Notes: generated by a model from the letters alone, not told the origin. A DNA stretch of 64,000 bases from Alkalihalobacterium chitinilyticum (GCF_029028005.1 NZ_JAOTPO010000008.1:149521-213520); one strand, 5' to 3'; positions 51,645 through 60,849 are shown, counted from the stretch's first letter. Translations and numbers: made by a program.

Positions 51645-52136
51645 ATGTGTATAACATTAGAAGGCGTACTAGAAACGGAAAAACATATTTTAAGAAACCT
51701 CTACTCTTTGTATCTCCATGACCTTTCAAAATTCACTTCATTTATTGACATTGGAGCAGATGGTTTTTTTGAATATGAGGATCTAGAGAAGTTTTGGGAA
51801 GTTGATGGAATCTCACCGTATTTTATTAAAAAGGAAAAAAGCATTATAGGCTTTATATTATTATTAGAGCGCCCTTTTTTGAAAAAGGATAAGGATTTTG
51901 GAATAAATGATTTGTTTATATTGAACAAATACAAAGGCAAAGGGTTCGGTAAACAAGCTCTTGAAAAATTATTTCAAGAAAAGCAAGGGGCATATTTTGT
52001 TATTGAGCTTGTCGAAAATGCACCTGCTGTTTCCTTTTGGAAAAAGATTTATACTGATTTCAATATTCACTTTGAAGAAAAAGAAGACATAATTGATGAT
52101 GAACCGTGTTTAATTCAAACTTTTAAAATAAGTTAA
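51645..52136 (+). CDS. GNAT family acetyltransferase
   Basis: The 163-residue protein has GNAT features: central strand IGFILLLERPF, NDLFILNKYKGKGFGKQALEKLFQ with the acetyl-CoA binding (Q/R)xxGxG/A variant KYKGKGFG, and the C-terminal VENAPAVSFWKKIY. Substrate is unknown. The ribosome binding site is AAAGGGGAAA, a little distant. Confidence 0.87.
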   Translation: MCITLEGVLETEKHILRNLYSLYLHDLSKFTSFIDIGADGFFEYEDLEKFWEVDGISPYFIKKEKSIIGFILLLERPFLKKDKDFGINDLFILNKYKGKGFGKQALEKLFQEKQGAYFVIELVENAPAVSFWKKIYTDFNIHFEEKEDIIDDEPCLIQTFKIS

Positions 52137-52155
52137 GCTAAATTCAAAATTCCTC

Positions 52156-52186
52156 TTGAACCTCTAGTTACGTGAGGTTCTATAAT
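52156..52186 (+). promoter_or_regulatory. MerR-type promoter with 19-bp spacer and dyad
   Basis: TTGAAC (52156-52161) and TATAAT (52181-52186) are separated by 19 bases, the overlong spacer typical of MerR-activated promoters. GAACCTC (52158-52164) and GAGGTTC (52174-52180) form a perfect dyad between the boxes. The MerR gene starts 30 bases later, so autoregulation is predicted. Confidence 0.82.
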
Positions 52187-52216
52187 TAAATTATAAATTT
52201 ATTTGGAGGGATATTG

Positions 52217-52981
52217 ATGAACAAGAATAATAAGTTTTCCATTGGTGAATTTTCAGAAAAGACAGGAGTATCCATTCGTACTCTGCATTACTATGATGAA
52301 ATTGGTATATTACGACCAGAAAAAAATCCTTCTTCAGGGCACCGCATTTACAATTATTTAGATATTATCATTTTACAGAAAATCCTAAGTTTAAAATTTC
52401 TAGGCTATAGCTTAGATGACATCAGTAATTTGTTAGATGAGACGAGTTTTACCGTTGAATTAAATGAGAGTTTATCCCTTCAGTTGCAAGCTTTAGAAAA
52501 AGAAAAGGAAAAAATCGAACAATCCGTAATAGCAATTAAAAGAGTCATTCGGTTAGTTGAGGAAGAAGAGGAAGTGGATAGCACCGTATTATTTAGTCTA
52601 ATTCACGGTATGCATACGGAAGATAGGCACAAAGAGTGGATGGAACGACAAATGTTAACGGATGTCGCAGAAGAGTTATCCAAGAAGTCGGAAGAAGACA
52701 AAATCGCTTTAGATAAAACATTTATTCAGTTGTCTAAAAAAGTGAAACAATTATTTGGTAAGCCTGTAGAGGATTTGGAAGTTCAAGCAATGGTTAAGGA
52801 CTATTTGGAAGCCTCTTTTGCATTTCTTGGTGAGGAGGTAATGCAAAAGCTAGCCGATGCTGACGTTGAAGAGCTAGATCTTCAAGAAATAGAAAATACA
52901 ACCTCACCTTTCACAGACGATGAACAAAAATGGTTAAATGAAGCAATGGAGTATCATGTGAAGCAAGTCGAACAAGAATAA
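52217..52981 (+). CDS. MerR family regulator with TipAS-like ligand domain
   Basis: The 254-residue protein has an N-terminal MerR domain (FSIGEFSEKTGVSIRTLHYYDEIGILRPEKNPSSGHRIYNYLDI), a coiled-coil dimer helix (LQLQALEKEKEKIEQSV) and a C-terminal helical TipAS-type domain (about 130-254) used by relatives to bind antibiotics or peptides. The ATG at 52217 follows TGGAGGGATA. Its own 19-bp-spacer promoter lies immediately upstream. No obvious partner efflux gene is adjacent. Confidence 0.9.
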   Translation: MNKNNKFSIGEFSEKTGVSIRTLHYYDEIGILRPEKNPSSGHRIYNYLDIIILQKILSLKFLGYSLDDISNLLDETSFTVELNESLSLQLQALEKEKEKIEQSVIAIKRVIRLVEEEEEVDSTVLFSLIHGMHTEDRHKEWMERQMLTDVAEELSKKSEEDKIALDKTFIQLSKKVKQLFGKPVEDLEVQAMVKDYLEASFAFLGEEVMQKLADADVEELDLQEIENTTSPFTDDEQKWLNEAMEYHVKQVEQE

Positions 52982-53018
52982 ACTTCAACATTTGAGCTGA
53001 AACCTATTAAACTAACGT

Positions 53019-53045
53019 GCGTTCTTGCTACAGGGACGCTTTTTC
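53019..53045 (+). terminator. Terminator of the MerR gene
   Basis: GCGTTC (53019-53024) pairs with GGACGC (53034-53039, one G-U), followed by TTTTTC. Confidence 0.72.
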
Positions 53046-53155
53046 TTTTTGTTATAATAAAAAGGGAATTAATGTTAGTATATATTTATTATGTTTAAAA
53101 GGGGTAAAACTACCAGATTGCTTAGAATGTGATCAATCGGGAGGAGGATTACGAT

Positions 53156-54031
53156 ATGGTAAACATATCCTTAATGATAGAAGAGGAAATTAAATCGGTC
53201 TCTGCATTTATTTCAGAGTTGAATCAGAACGAACATTCCCATATTGGCTACTGTGGAAAAGATAGTGTAGAAATAGCCAATTCAATGATAGAAGACATTA
53301 CAGATATACCTTACAACAAAAGTTTTCTAACTGCATATGAGCATGATGAATTGATTGGTGTATTAGGATTCGATGCGGACCTTGAAGGGAATTGTGCTGA
53401 GATATGGGGACCGTTCATTAAAGAAAATAAATGGGATATTGTTACGAGTATGTGGAAAGAAATGAGTGAATTAATACCAGATAAAATAAGTTCAATAAGT
53501 CTATTTCCGAATAAGAAAAATAATAGAGTGGTTAAGCTAGCTAATGACCTCTCATTTAATAAACATAGTGAACAAACGATATTGGATTTCAGTCGTACTA
53601 GAAAAAGTGAAATAGAAGACGTTTCGATTGTAGAATTAAGTGAAGTCTATTTTAGAGATATGATACGTCTGCATGATGACAATTTTCCCCATACATATAT
53701 TAGCGGTAAACAAATTATTGACAGAAGGAATGAGTTTAGAAAAGTTTTTATAATTGAAAATAATAATGATTTATGTGGATATATTTATGTAGAAGCAGAA
53801 CCCGCTTATGGAGAAGCGAGTATTGAATTTTTTGCGGTAAAAGAAACTGAACGTGGGAAAGGAATTGGGCGTCAATTATTATTGGCTGCTTTAAGTTGGC
53901 TATTTACGATTAATAATATTAAGTCTATTCGACTTTGCGTTAATTCCAATAATCAAAAGGCAATTAATTTATATAAGAAAGTCGGATTTCAACATCTTCA
54001 TGATTTATGTTTTTTTACCAAGGAATTATAA
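53156..54031 (+). CDS. Two-domain GNAT acetyltransferase
   Basis: The 291-residue protein contains two GNAT folds. The C-terminal one (about 150-291) has the clear acetyl-CoA motif TERGKGIGRQLLLAAL and NSNNQKAINLYKKVGFQ; the N-terminal one (about 20-140) is degenerate (ELIGVLGFDADLEGNCAEIWGPF). The acetylated substrate is unknown. The ATG at 53156 follows GGGAGGAGG; the longer frame has no site. Confidence 0.87.
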   Translation: MVNISLMIEEEIKSVSAFISELNQNEHSHIGYCGKDSVEIANSMIEDITDIPYNKSFLTAYEHDELIGVLGFDADLEGNCAEIWGPFIKENKWDIVTSMWKEMSELIPDKISSISLFPNKKNNRVVKLANDLSFNKHSEQTILDFSRTRKSEIEDVSIVELSEVYFRDMIRLHDDNFPHTYISGKQIIDRRNEFRKVFIIENNNDLCGYIYVEAEPAYGEASIEFFAVKETERGKGIGRQLLLAALSWLFTINNIKSIRLCVNSNNQKAINLYKKVGFQHLHDLCFFTKEL

Positions 54032-54108
54032 GACCTTGAATTATTAAAGTAGCATAATAGGTAACTAGATTTAATTCTTGTATTCACTTAGTAAGGAGTG
54101 ACCAACAA

Positions 54109-54639
54109 ATGGGAATATACCCTGATTGCCGAATGATAACCCGAACAATAGAGGTTGGCGGCTTAACGAAATCACAGCTTTATGCGAAAATGCAGCAATA
54201 CTCCATCTTGATGAATGAGTATGGTGAGAGGCTATTTTTTGATGATAGATTTCCTACTTCTAATACAAAGTACAGCTTGAAGACCGTTGAATTAAACGTT
54301 AGGAACCTGGGCTTTCCTGATGGAGCTACTACGGATCATATTTTTAAGAAAGCTAGGGATCTCGGATTGGATTTATGCCCGCTTGAGGTGGGACCCTACC
54401 TTAGGCTAGAGTACTTGGACCAGCCTGATAGCCATTCAGGTATACCATCACAACATCAGGCTCCAACGGGCTCTATCACAATAGCAGCGGAGGTAATTGC
54501 TGCAGATGATGAATTTCCAAAAGGCTTTTACCTTAGAAGAATGAATGGTGAGTTATGGCTGCGGGGATATGTTGCTGACCATCTGCACGTTTGGAGTCCT
54601 GATGATCACTTTATCTTTTGTCATCCAAAAAAGCCGTAA
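54109..54639 (+). CDS. Conserved hypothetical protein
   Basis: The 176-residue soluble protein starts MGIYPDCRMITRTIEVGGLT and contains FFDDRFPTSNTKYSLKTVEL, the helical segment GATTDHIFKKARDLGLDLCP and LRLEYLDQPD, ending HVWSPDDHFIFCHPKKP. Similar proteins are frequent in Bacillus and Paenibacillus and are sometimes labelled helicase without support. AAGGAGTGACC precedes the ATG. Function is unknown. Confidence 0.75.
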   Translation: MGIYPDCRMITRTIEVGGLTKSQLYAKMQQYSILMNEYGERLFFDDRFPTSNTKYSLKTVELNVRNLGFPDGATTDHIFKKARDLGLDLCPLEVGPYLRLEYLDQPDSHSGIPSQHQAPTGSITIAAEVIAADDEFPKGFYLRRMNGELWLRGYVADHLHVWSPDDHFIFCHPKKP

Positions 54640-54717
54640 AGTTATTGAATTGACACGTAAATTGAGATGCTAATGAGATAATGGGTTTAATAAAAATGAG
54701 TGAAGAGGAGGTCGGTT

Positions 54718-55179
54718 TTGCTAATGAGAATTATGACATTTGGTGAAAAGGAAGTCGGTCAAGAATACATATGGAGACCTGCTGTATATGGCGTTATTTT
54801 CAAAGACGAAAGAAAAAAAGTGGCGATTATTCAAACGAGCGATGAGAAGTATTTCCTTCCAGGTGGTGGTATAGAAAACAATGAGACACACGAAGAATGT
54901 TTGAAACGAGAGGCAATAGAAGAAATGGGGATGAGTATTGAAATGGGTCACTTTTTAGGGTGTGCAAGGCGGTACTTCTATTCTACTAAAGAATTCAATC
55001 ATTATTTAAGTGAAGGCTATTTTTATTTCTGTAACATAGGTGAAAAAATTCAAAAACCCATTGAAGAAGACCATTTTCTTATATGGATGGATCCATCTGA
55101 AGCGATTGAAAACTTATATCACGAACATCAAAGTTGGGCCATTCGTCAGGCCGTAAAACAATGGAGTACAAAAAACTGA
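54718..55179 (+). CDS. NUDIX hydrolase
   Basis: The 153-residue protein has a near-standard Nudix box: GGGIENNETHEECLKREAIEEMG (positions about 54-76), matching Gx5Ex7REUxEExGU. It should hydrolyse a nucleoside diphosphate-linked substrate. AGAGGAGG is 6 bases before TTG 54718, while ATG 54724 is 12 bases away; TTG is slightly preferred. It is monocistronic. Confidence 0.88.
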   Translation: MLMRIMTFGEKEVGQEYIWRPAVYGVIFKDERKKVAIIQTSDEKYFLPGGGIENNETHEECLKREAIEEMGMSIEMGHFLGCARRYFYSTKEFNHYLSEGYFYFCNIGEKIQKPIEEDHFLIWMDPSEAIENLYHEHQSWAIRQAVKQWSTKN

Positions 55180-55202
55180 CTAGAAACAGGCACACCTATT
55201 AT

Positions 55203-55411
55203 TTAAACCTTTAATTTCTTTAATTCATCTTCAGATAACCCGGTAATCTCACTAATTTCTTTTAGAGAGAAACCTTTCTGAAGCATTCGTCTAGCAATAT
55301 CATATTAGAATTCAATTTTTCCTTAATCTTTCCTTTCTCAATTCCCTGTTCGAGACCTTTTTCTAGGCCTTTTCGTTCCCATGAAGTCATTAGTTCCATA
55401 ATGTGACTCAC
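55203..55411 (-). pseudogene. C-terminal relic of an Rpn-family nuclease/transposase
   Basis: The minus strand encodes MELMTSWERKGLEKGLEQGI then EKGKIKEKL, the repetitive tail of Rpn/PD-(D/E)XK recombination-promoting nucleases. After a frameshift near 55305 it continues IARRMLQKGFSLKEISEITG and LSEDELKKLKV to a stop. The whole catalytic N terminus is absent. It is the only trace of a mobile-element-type gene in the window. Confidence 0.8.
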
Positions 55412-55636
55412 CTCATTTTTTGGAATGTGTATAAGTTGTCCTCATTTTCGTTTAAACGTGAGTACTTGTAGAAGGTGATGTTTTTTAAGGCCTATTTAAT
55501 TTACATTTTTTAAATATCGATTTTTTGCTTACCTTGATTATATAATATTAGATATGCCGTAATTGGCACGATTTTAAAGGCTTTCAATGATCACGCTATT
55601 TATTAGGAATGTAATAAACTGAAAGGGGTGTCCACG

Positions 55637-55945
55637 GTGGATGCAATTTGGATTGTAGCTGAGGATAAAATTAAGGCTGCCATCAAAAATGGGGAACTCG
55701 ACAATTTACAGGGCATGGGGAAACCGATCGTTTTTAAAGATGTTCTGCCAGGAATGCCCCAGGAAACGAAGATGGCTTATCAAATGTTACGGAATGCCGG
55801 GTTTGATCCTTTAGAAGTTGAAAAAGAAATTGAGGAGCAAACGAAAGGTGCGAAGTTAGACGACTTATTAGAGAAACGACAAACAAAAGAAACCAAGTCG
55901 TTTAAACAGTATGCTAAAAAGATTTATAATAAATTTTCTAAGTAG
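55637..55945 (+). CDS. DUF1992 (DnaJ-like DnaJC28 family) protein
   Basis: The 102-residue protein has the DUF1992 pattern: IWIVAEDKIKAAIKNGELDNLQGMGKPIVFKD, MAYQMLRNAGFDPLEVEKEIE. The family is widespread in Bacillus and is of unknown function. GTG 55637 is preferred because AAAGGGGTG lies just upstream; the GTG at 55628 is part of that site. Confidence 0.87.
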   Translation: MDAIWIVAEDKIKAAIKNGELDNLQGMGKPIVFKDVLPGMPQETKMAYQMLRNAGFDPLEVEKEIEEQTKGAKLDDLLEKRQTKETKSFKQYAKKIYNKFSK

Positions 55946-56081
55946 GGCAGTGGAAGACCGGTCTGTCCTTTATAAATGATGTCTGTCCCCAGTATTAGGG
56001 AGAGGCTTTTTTTATTGAAATTCATCAGATAAAATCGTTGCTGTTAGCGCACGTACTCAATTGGTTACTGTAGATCATTTT

Positions 56082-56263
56082 ACAGGACTCACAGGCCCTA
56101 ATTTTCATTAAAATTGGTAGTTTCAGTACTTTAGCGGACTCCCAGGCCTTTATTTCTTAATTTTCCACTTAAAATCACATGTATTTCAGCAAATAAGGGC
56201 TTCTCAGTCCGCTTAACTTCACAACCAGTCGGTTTTCCTCCAAATAAGAGCCTCTCAGTCCGC
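56082..56263. repeat. Four-arm dispersed repeat, copy 7 (GGAC variant)
   Basis: Units lie at about 56082, 56134, 56193 and 56244; both reverse units end AGTCCGC and forward unit 2 begins GCGGACT. Spacer sequence is almost the same as in copy 8 but differs from copies 1-4. It fills much of the gap 55946-56525, which holds no gene. Confidence 0.83.
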
Positions 56264-56525
56264 TTAGCATTACCACACTTTACTTCTAAAAAACTAGATT
56301 GGTTGGGAACCTCAAAAAAGTCTTTCTTTAGTTGTGGTCCCCCATTAAATACCCTAGCATTTAATTTACCAATGATTGTAGAGTTGTATAACAACGGAAA
56401 TAATCTCAACAAATTTCAGGTCGTCCCTGTGACATTAAAAATATAACTAAATAACGGCCATACTAATCATTGATGTAGAAAAATGGAATGATTAAGTTGA
56501 AAACATACGGTGGGAGAACTAAGCA

Positions 56526-56999
56526 ATGTTAATACTATGGATATTCATCATCTTAACCTTATTATTAATGACTTCACTATACATCCTGAAACAAAAAATG
56601 AATTGGTTGAGCATAATTGGGTGTTATATGTCATCAAATATTTTAATTGAATTCTCAGGTATTTTAATTAACCTTAATTTAAAATTCACACAAAGTCCCA
56701 ATGAAGCCATTAGTTTATGGACACAAAAATTAGCATCCATCTGGACTAAACCAATAATAGTCATTTGGTGCATATTTATTCTTTATTCTAATTTAAAATT
56801 CTTCAGCAAAGGCATCATTGTAACATTATTAATTTCTAGTCTAGTTTCTTTTGAATTGCTATTTATTAAAGTGGGAGTCTTAGAATTTGTTCAATGGAAC
56901 ACATTTTATGAATTTTTACGCTACCTTGTAGTTATTATTTTTACTGCCTTATACGCAAAAATTCTTAGGAAATTAATTGTAAAAGAGTTGACTTTCTAA
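56526..56999 (+). CDS. Membrane protein of unknown function, first of a pair
   Basis: The 157-residue protein has four to five hydrophobic helices (MLILWIFIILTLLLMTSLYI, WLSIIGCYMSSNILIEFSGI, IIVIWCIFILYSNLKFF, IIVTLLISSLVSFELLF, YLVVIIFTALYAKIL). GGGAGAACTAAGC precedes the ATG. Its stop overlaps the start of the next gene (TAATG), so the two are translationally coupled. Layout is like CBO0543-type proteins, but this is not certain. Confidence 0.72.
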   Translation: MLILWIFIILTLLLMTSLYILKQKMNWLSIIGCYMSSNILIEFSGILINLNLKFTQSPNEAISLWTQKLASIWTKPIIVIWCIFILYSNLKFFSKGIIVTLLISSLVSFELLFIKVGVLEFVQWNTFYEFLRYLVVIIFTALYAKILRKLIVKELTF

Positions 57000-57517
57000 T
57001 GTTACTTTACCCGCCCAAAAAGTTCGATGAAAATGAAATATTCGTTATTATTCTATTAGTATTTGTCTGGATTTTAGTATTTGCTATCCAGAGACATCTA
57101 AGCGCTCTTGAAATTTTTCTTATTTGGACTCTAAATGTGTATTTAGTGTTTACAGCAGATATGTCACTTGCCGTCCCACCGGTAGAGTTATATGATACTA
57201 TGGATCGATTGGAACATGAAATTTTTGATTTTATTATGTTTTTCTTTGGTTATTTTCCCTTTGCCTATTTTGCTATGAATTACTTTAAGCCTCGAGCATT
57301 TTCTAAAAAACAAACTGTTCTTTTTATTATTGTTTGTGCATTTTTAACCACAATATTGGAATGGGTTGCAGTGGAACTCAATGTTTTCACATTTAATGGA
57401 TGGAAGAGTTATATGTCATTTTTAGTATACATTGTTGTTTATAGCCTCAACTTGCTACTCCTTTTGTATATTAAAAGTAAACGACCTAAAAAATCACTTT
57501 GGAACAAATTATTATAG
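56999..57517 (+). CDS. CBO0543-like membrane protein, second of a pair
   Basis: The 172-residue protein has about five helices and the conserved polar motif YDTMDRLEHEIFDFIMFFFGYFPFAYFAMNYF plus ILEWVAVELNVFTFNGWKSYMSF, typical of CBO0543-family proteins of Bacilli. Function is unknown. It starts one base into the stop of the preceding gene. The pair is bracketed by closely related repeat copies 7 and 8. Confidence 0.75.
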   Translation: MLLYPPKKFDENEIFVIILLVFVWILVFAIQRHLSALEIFLIWTLNVYLVFTADMSLAVPPVELYDTMDRLEHEIFDFIMFFFGYFPFAYFAMNYFKPRAFSKKQTVLFIIVCAFLTTILEWVAVELNVFTFNGWKSYMSFLVYIVVYSLNLLLLLYIKSKRPKKSLWNKLL

Positions 57518-57582
57518 CTTTTTGTCTTACACTACTATTCTTATTAAACGAACTGATAAACCTATTCAGTGGTGCGCCTAAT

Positions 57583-57615
57583 AAGAAGCAAGGGACTTCC
57601 CCTTGCTTCTTTATG
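57583..57615 (+). terminator. Terminator of the membrane-protein pair
   Basis: AAGAAGCAAGGG (57583-57594) pairs perfectly with CCCTTGCTTCTT (57600-57611). Only a short T/A tail follows, but the stem is strong. Confidence 0.78.
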
Positions 57616-57663
57616 TTTGATCGAAGGCTGTTATCTCAAAGGAATGCTTTTGAGAACATTTTC

Positions 57664-57793
57664 ACGGACTTACAGGCCCTTATATTCATTAAAATTAGTA
57701 GTTTCTAAACTTTAGCGGTCTCCAGGGCCCTTATTTCTTAATTTTCCGCTTAAAATCACAGGTATTTCAGCAAATAAGGGCCTCTCAGTCCGC
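57664..57793. repeat. Dispersed repeat, copy 8 (three units)
   Basis: Units start at 57664, 57715 and 57774; the fourth arm is missing. Spacers match copy 7 closely (for example TTTCTTAATTTTCC and TTTCAGCAAATAAGGGC). The rest of 57518-58042 holds no gene. Confidence 0.8.
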
Positions 57794-58042
57794 TTAGCAT
57801 TAACTGCACCTAATCTACTAGAATGACATTTTTTTTGCTGTGGCTGCATTGTCACCATAGATAGTTTTTATTCTACGTATATTTATTACGTCCCCAATCC
57901 AATACACCGGTGACTGCATCGACCTGCTCCAATAAGAATTCATAAATTAGGCTTTACATAAAAGGAATAATGTGTAAAATGAAGATTAAATAACACCTGT
58001 TATATATCGAGTGATTTCCAAAGAGGGAGTGCTGTAACGCAT

Positions 58043-58618
58043 ATGCCGCCAAAGAAAAAATTTTCTCAATCTCAAATTATAGATGCAGCTTTTGAAATCG
58101 CAAAGAATGAAGGTCACAGCCACATCAGCATTCGTAAGGTAGCCGATCGACTCGGAAGTTCCATTGCACCAATTTATGTGAATTTTACGGATGTAGAAGA
58201 TCTCAAACGTGCAGTGATGAGAAAAGTAATGGAATTAAGTGAACAAAAAATCAAAGAACAAAATTCAGGGAACACTTTCAAAGATCTGGGTATTGCCAGT
58301 CTTAGATTCGCTGAAGAGTACCCCGTACTTGTGAGGGATTTAGCATTGAATCCGAACGAGTATATCCAAGAATACGACCAAGAAATGGACTTTGTGTCCC
58401 TGATGAAACAGGATCCGGAGCTTGCAGGGTTTACAGATGAAGAACTGATGATGATTTTTTTAAAAATGAGAGCTTTTCAATTGGGCTTGACGATGATGGT
58501 GGCTAATCGATTATTGCCAAAGGAGTTGACGATGGATCAGATGATAGAGTTATCCGGAAGTGCTGCTGAAGATATTATAAGTGCGACCAGATTAAGAAAA
58601 GAAAAGGATAATGGCTAG
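58043..58618 (+). CDS. TetR family regulator
   Basis: The 191-residue protein has a TetR HTH (SQSQIIDAAFEIAKNEGHSHISIRKVADRLGSSIAPIYVNFTDVEDLKRAV) and a helical ligand domain with a TetR_C-like WHG-type fold. It lies 47 bases upstream of two serine hydrolase genes and a methyltransferase gene in the same direction, and probably controls them. AGAGGGAGTG lies 10-14 bases before the ATG at 58043. Confidence 0.88.
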   Translation: MPPKKKFSQSQIIDAAFEIAKNEGHSHISIRKVADRLGSSIAPIYVNFTDVEDLKRAVMRKVMELSEQKIKEQNSGNTFKDLGIASLRFAEEYPVLVRDLALNPNEYIQEYDQEMDFVSLMKQDPELAGFTDEELMMIFLKMRAFQLGLTMMVANRLLPKELTMDQMIELSGSAAEDIISATRLRKEKDNG

Positions 58619-58665
58619 TCATGAGAAGTTGTTTAGTATACTTCCAGTTTTTAAGGAGGAGAACG

Positions 58666-59727
58666 ATGGGGAAAAAATTAGACGATGTGTTCCTGGAACA
58701 AACAGTAAGGAAAATGGTAAAAAAGAAAAACAATTTCGGGGCCGTTCTGCGTGTGGAGCAAGGAAAAAATCTTTCATGGGAAGGAGCTGCCGGCAACCTG
58801 AATGCGGATGATCAATATTTCATTGCTAGTGTCACTAAATTTTATATGACAGCGGTTGTATTGAAATTAAGAGCGGAGAAAAAGTTGGCATTGGAAGATC
58901 CGATTTCAAATTATTTGTCAGTGGATATCATGGATCGTCTCCATGTTTTGAACGGGGTCGATTATTCCAAAGCCCTGACGATTAAACATTTAATCTCTAA
59001 TACTTCAGGGTTACCAGACTATTTTGCTTACAAACAACCGAGTGGGGAGTCAGTAGCCTCACAGCTTATGAAAGGAAAAGATCAGAAATGGACACTGGAA
59101 GAAACAGTAACTCTTGTAAAAGGATTAAAACCGAAGTTCGCCCCTGGACAAAAGGGCAAAGTAAACTATTGCGATACGAACTATAAGTTACTAGGTAGAA
59201 TTATAGAGAAGGTAACGGGAATGAGCATGGCGGACGTATTCCGGACCTATATTTTTGAAGAGCTAAACTTATCGAAAACGTATGTGTATGAAGATGTAAA
59301 TGACACAAAACCTGTATCCTTAAACTATAAATCTAATAAAATACACCTGCCGAACTATCTTACTTCCATCCCTTCAGAAGGCGGAATTGTGTCTACCGCT
59401 AAAGAAACGATGATCTTTATTAAAGCCTTCTTTGCCGGGCGCTTTTTCCCAAAGGAAGAGATCGAGGAACTGAAGCAGTGGAATATGGTCTTTTTTCCTG
59501 GACAATTTTACTATGGGATTGGTCTCGAGAAGCTATGGACTCCTCGGTTGCTCTCTCCTTTACGCCCCATACAAGAGGTCTTAGGTTTTTGGGGACAGTC
59601 GGGCGCATTAGCCTTTTACAATCCAGAGCGGGACGTGTATTTTACAGGTACCATCAACCAATTAAGCGGGTTCGGTCACAGTGCGGCATTCCATGCAATG
59701 ATCCGGATCATTAAAGCCTTAAAGTAG
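58666..59727 (+). CDS. Serine hydrolase (class C beta-lactamase family) with altered motif 3
   Basis: The 353-residue protein has no signal peptide and matches the beta-lactamase/D-alanyl-D-alanine peptidase fold: SxxK is SVTK (IASVTKFYMTAVVLKL), the second motif is YCDTNY, and TSGLPDY is present. The third motif, normally K-T-G or H-x-G, reads WGQSGAL (Q-S-G), so catalysis may be altered. The ATG at 58666 follows TTAAGGAGGAG; the ORF from 58621 lacks a site. It sits between the TetR gene and a paralogue (59759). Confidence 0.87.
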   Translation: MGKKLDDVFLEQTVRKMVKKKNNFGAVLRVEQGKNLSWEGAAGNLNADDQYFIASVTKFYMTAVVLKLRAEKKLALEDPISNYLSVDIMDRLHVLNGVDYSKALTIKHLISNTSGLPDYFAYKQPSGESVASQLMKGKDQKWTLEETVTLVKGLKPKFAPGQKGKVNYCDTNYKLLGRIIEKVTGMSMADVFRTYIFEELNLSKTYVYEDVNDTKPVSLNYKSNKIHLPNYLTSIPSEGGIVSTAKETMIFIKAFFAGRFFPKEEIEELKQWNMVFFPGQFYYGIGLEKLWTPRLLSPLRPIQEVLGFWGQSGALAFYNPERDVYFTGTINQLSGFGHSAAFHAMIRIIKALK

Positions 59728-59758
59728 ACTTAGGAAATTGAAACACGGGGGAAAAAAA

Positions 59759-60814
59759 ATGAAAACGAAATCACCTGAAAAAGTGATTCAGTCCATTGAA
59801 AAGTCATTTCGGAAACAAGTCCAAAAGGATCCAAACGTAAAAAGTGCTTGCTTACTCGTTCATTCAGACACAAACGATATTCATTTAAATATTCATGAAG
59901 GACTGAGTGATTCGAATCAACCTGTCTATATGGCTAGTGTAGGGAAAATCTTTACATCCGTCCTCATCGGTATGTTGGTTGAAAAGGGGAAGTTAGCGTA
60001 TGATGATCATATCAGTAAGTATTTAGAGGACTCACTAACAGAAAAATTACATGTATACAACGGGAACGACTATTCGGAACAAATCAAAATAAAACATCTT
60101 CTAAATCATACATCTGGCTTACCTGACAACTTCCGTCCATTATTCGAACAACTTCTTAACGAACCGAATTTCTACATGAGTCCAGAGGAAACAATTACTT
60201 GGGCAAAAAATCAGCAACAACCTCTAGCTCCTCCTGGTACTCGTTTTAATTATACAGACACAAACTACCATCTATTGGGGTTAATCATTGAGAACCTTAC
60301 TAACTTGCCATTCCATGAAGTTATCACACAATATATCTATAAACCTCTCGAAATGACAAACTCATCTATTTTATACGATTCAGAACCACTAGATAAACAA
60401 ACACCAGCTGTCGCAGACTTCTATGTTAATAAAAACAAAATCACCAATTATAAAGGATATGCAGGGATCGACTATGCCGGGGGCGGAGTCGTATCGACGG
60501 GAGAAGATTTGCTAAGATTTATGAAGGCTTTAACCTCACATCAATTAGTGAAAAAAGAAACGCTTAAGAAAATGATGAGTGATAAAGTGAAATATGGTGC
60601 TGGCATTGACTATGGATATGGGATTATGCAGTTCAGACCTGTGCCGCTTTTGATGCCAAAAAAATTTCAAGTATGGGGCCATGCAGGTGCAACAGGGTCT
60701 TATATGTTTTATCACCCTGCGCTCGATACGTATGTCATTGGGACGTTTAACGATTTTGCGTACGAAAGAAAAGGCGTTAAATTTATGTTAATGAACGTGA
60801 TCCAGCGGTTATAA
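59759..60814 (+). CDS. Serine hydrolase (class C beta-lactamase family)
   Basis: The 351-residue protein is a paralogue of the preceding gene, with all three motifs: SVGK (MASVGKIFTSVLIG), YTDTNYHLLG and HAG (VWGHAGATGSYMFYHP). No signal peptide is seen, so it acts in the cytoplasm, unlike secreted lactamases; an esterase or peptidase role on a small cyclic or ester substrate is more likely. ACGGGGGAAA precedes the ATG. It ends 36 bases before a methyltransferase gene. Confidence 0.9.
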   Translation: MKTKSPEKVIQSIEKSFRKQVQKDPNVKSACLLVHSDTNDIHLNIHEGLSDSNQPVYMASVGKIFTSVLIGMLVEKGKLAYDDHISKYLEDSLTEKLHVYNGNDYSEQIKIKHLLNHTSGLPDNFRPLFEQLLNEPNFYMSPEETITWAKNQQQPLAPPGTRFNYTDTNYHLLGLIIENLTNLPFHEVITQYIYKPLEMTNSSILYDSEPLDKQTPAVADFYVNKNKITNYKGYAGIDYAGGGVVSTGEDLLRFMKALTSHQLVKKETLKKMMSDKVKYGAGIDYGYGIMQFRPVPLLMPKKFQVWGHAGATGSYMFYHPALDTYVIGTFNDFAYERKGVKFMLMNVIQRL

Positions 60815-60849
60815 CGAGATATGTATTTTACTGGAATGGGGGAATTGCA

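Noticed and set aside
58666..60814. Secreted beta-lactamases
   Set aside because: Neither protein has a signal peptide and motifs fit the broader serine hydrolase family better than true class C lactamases.
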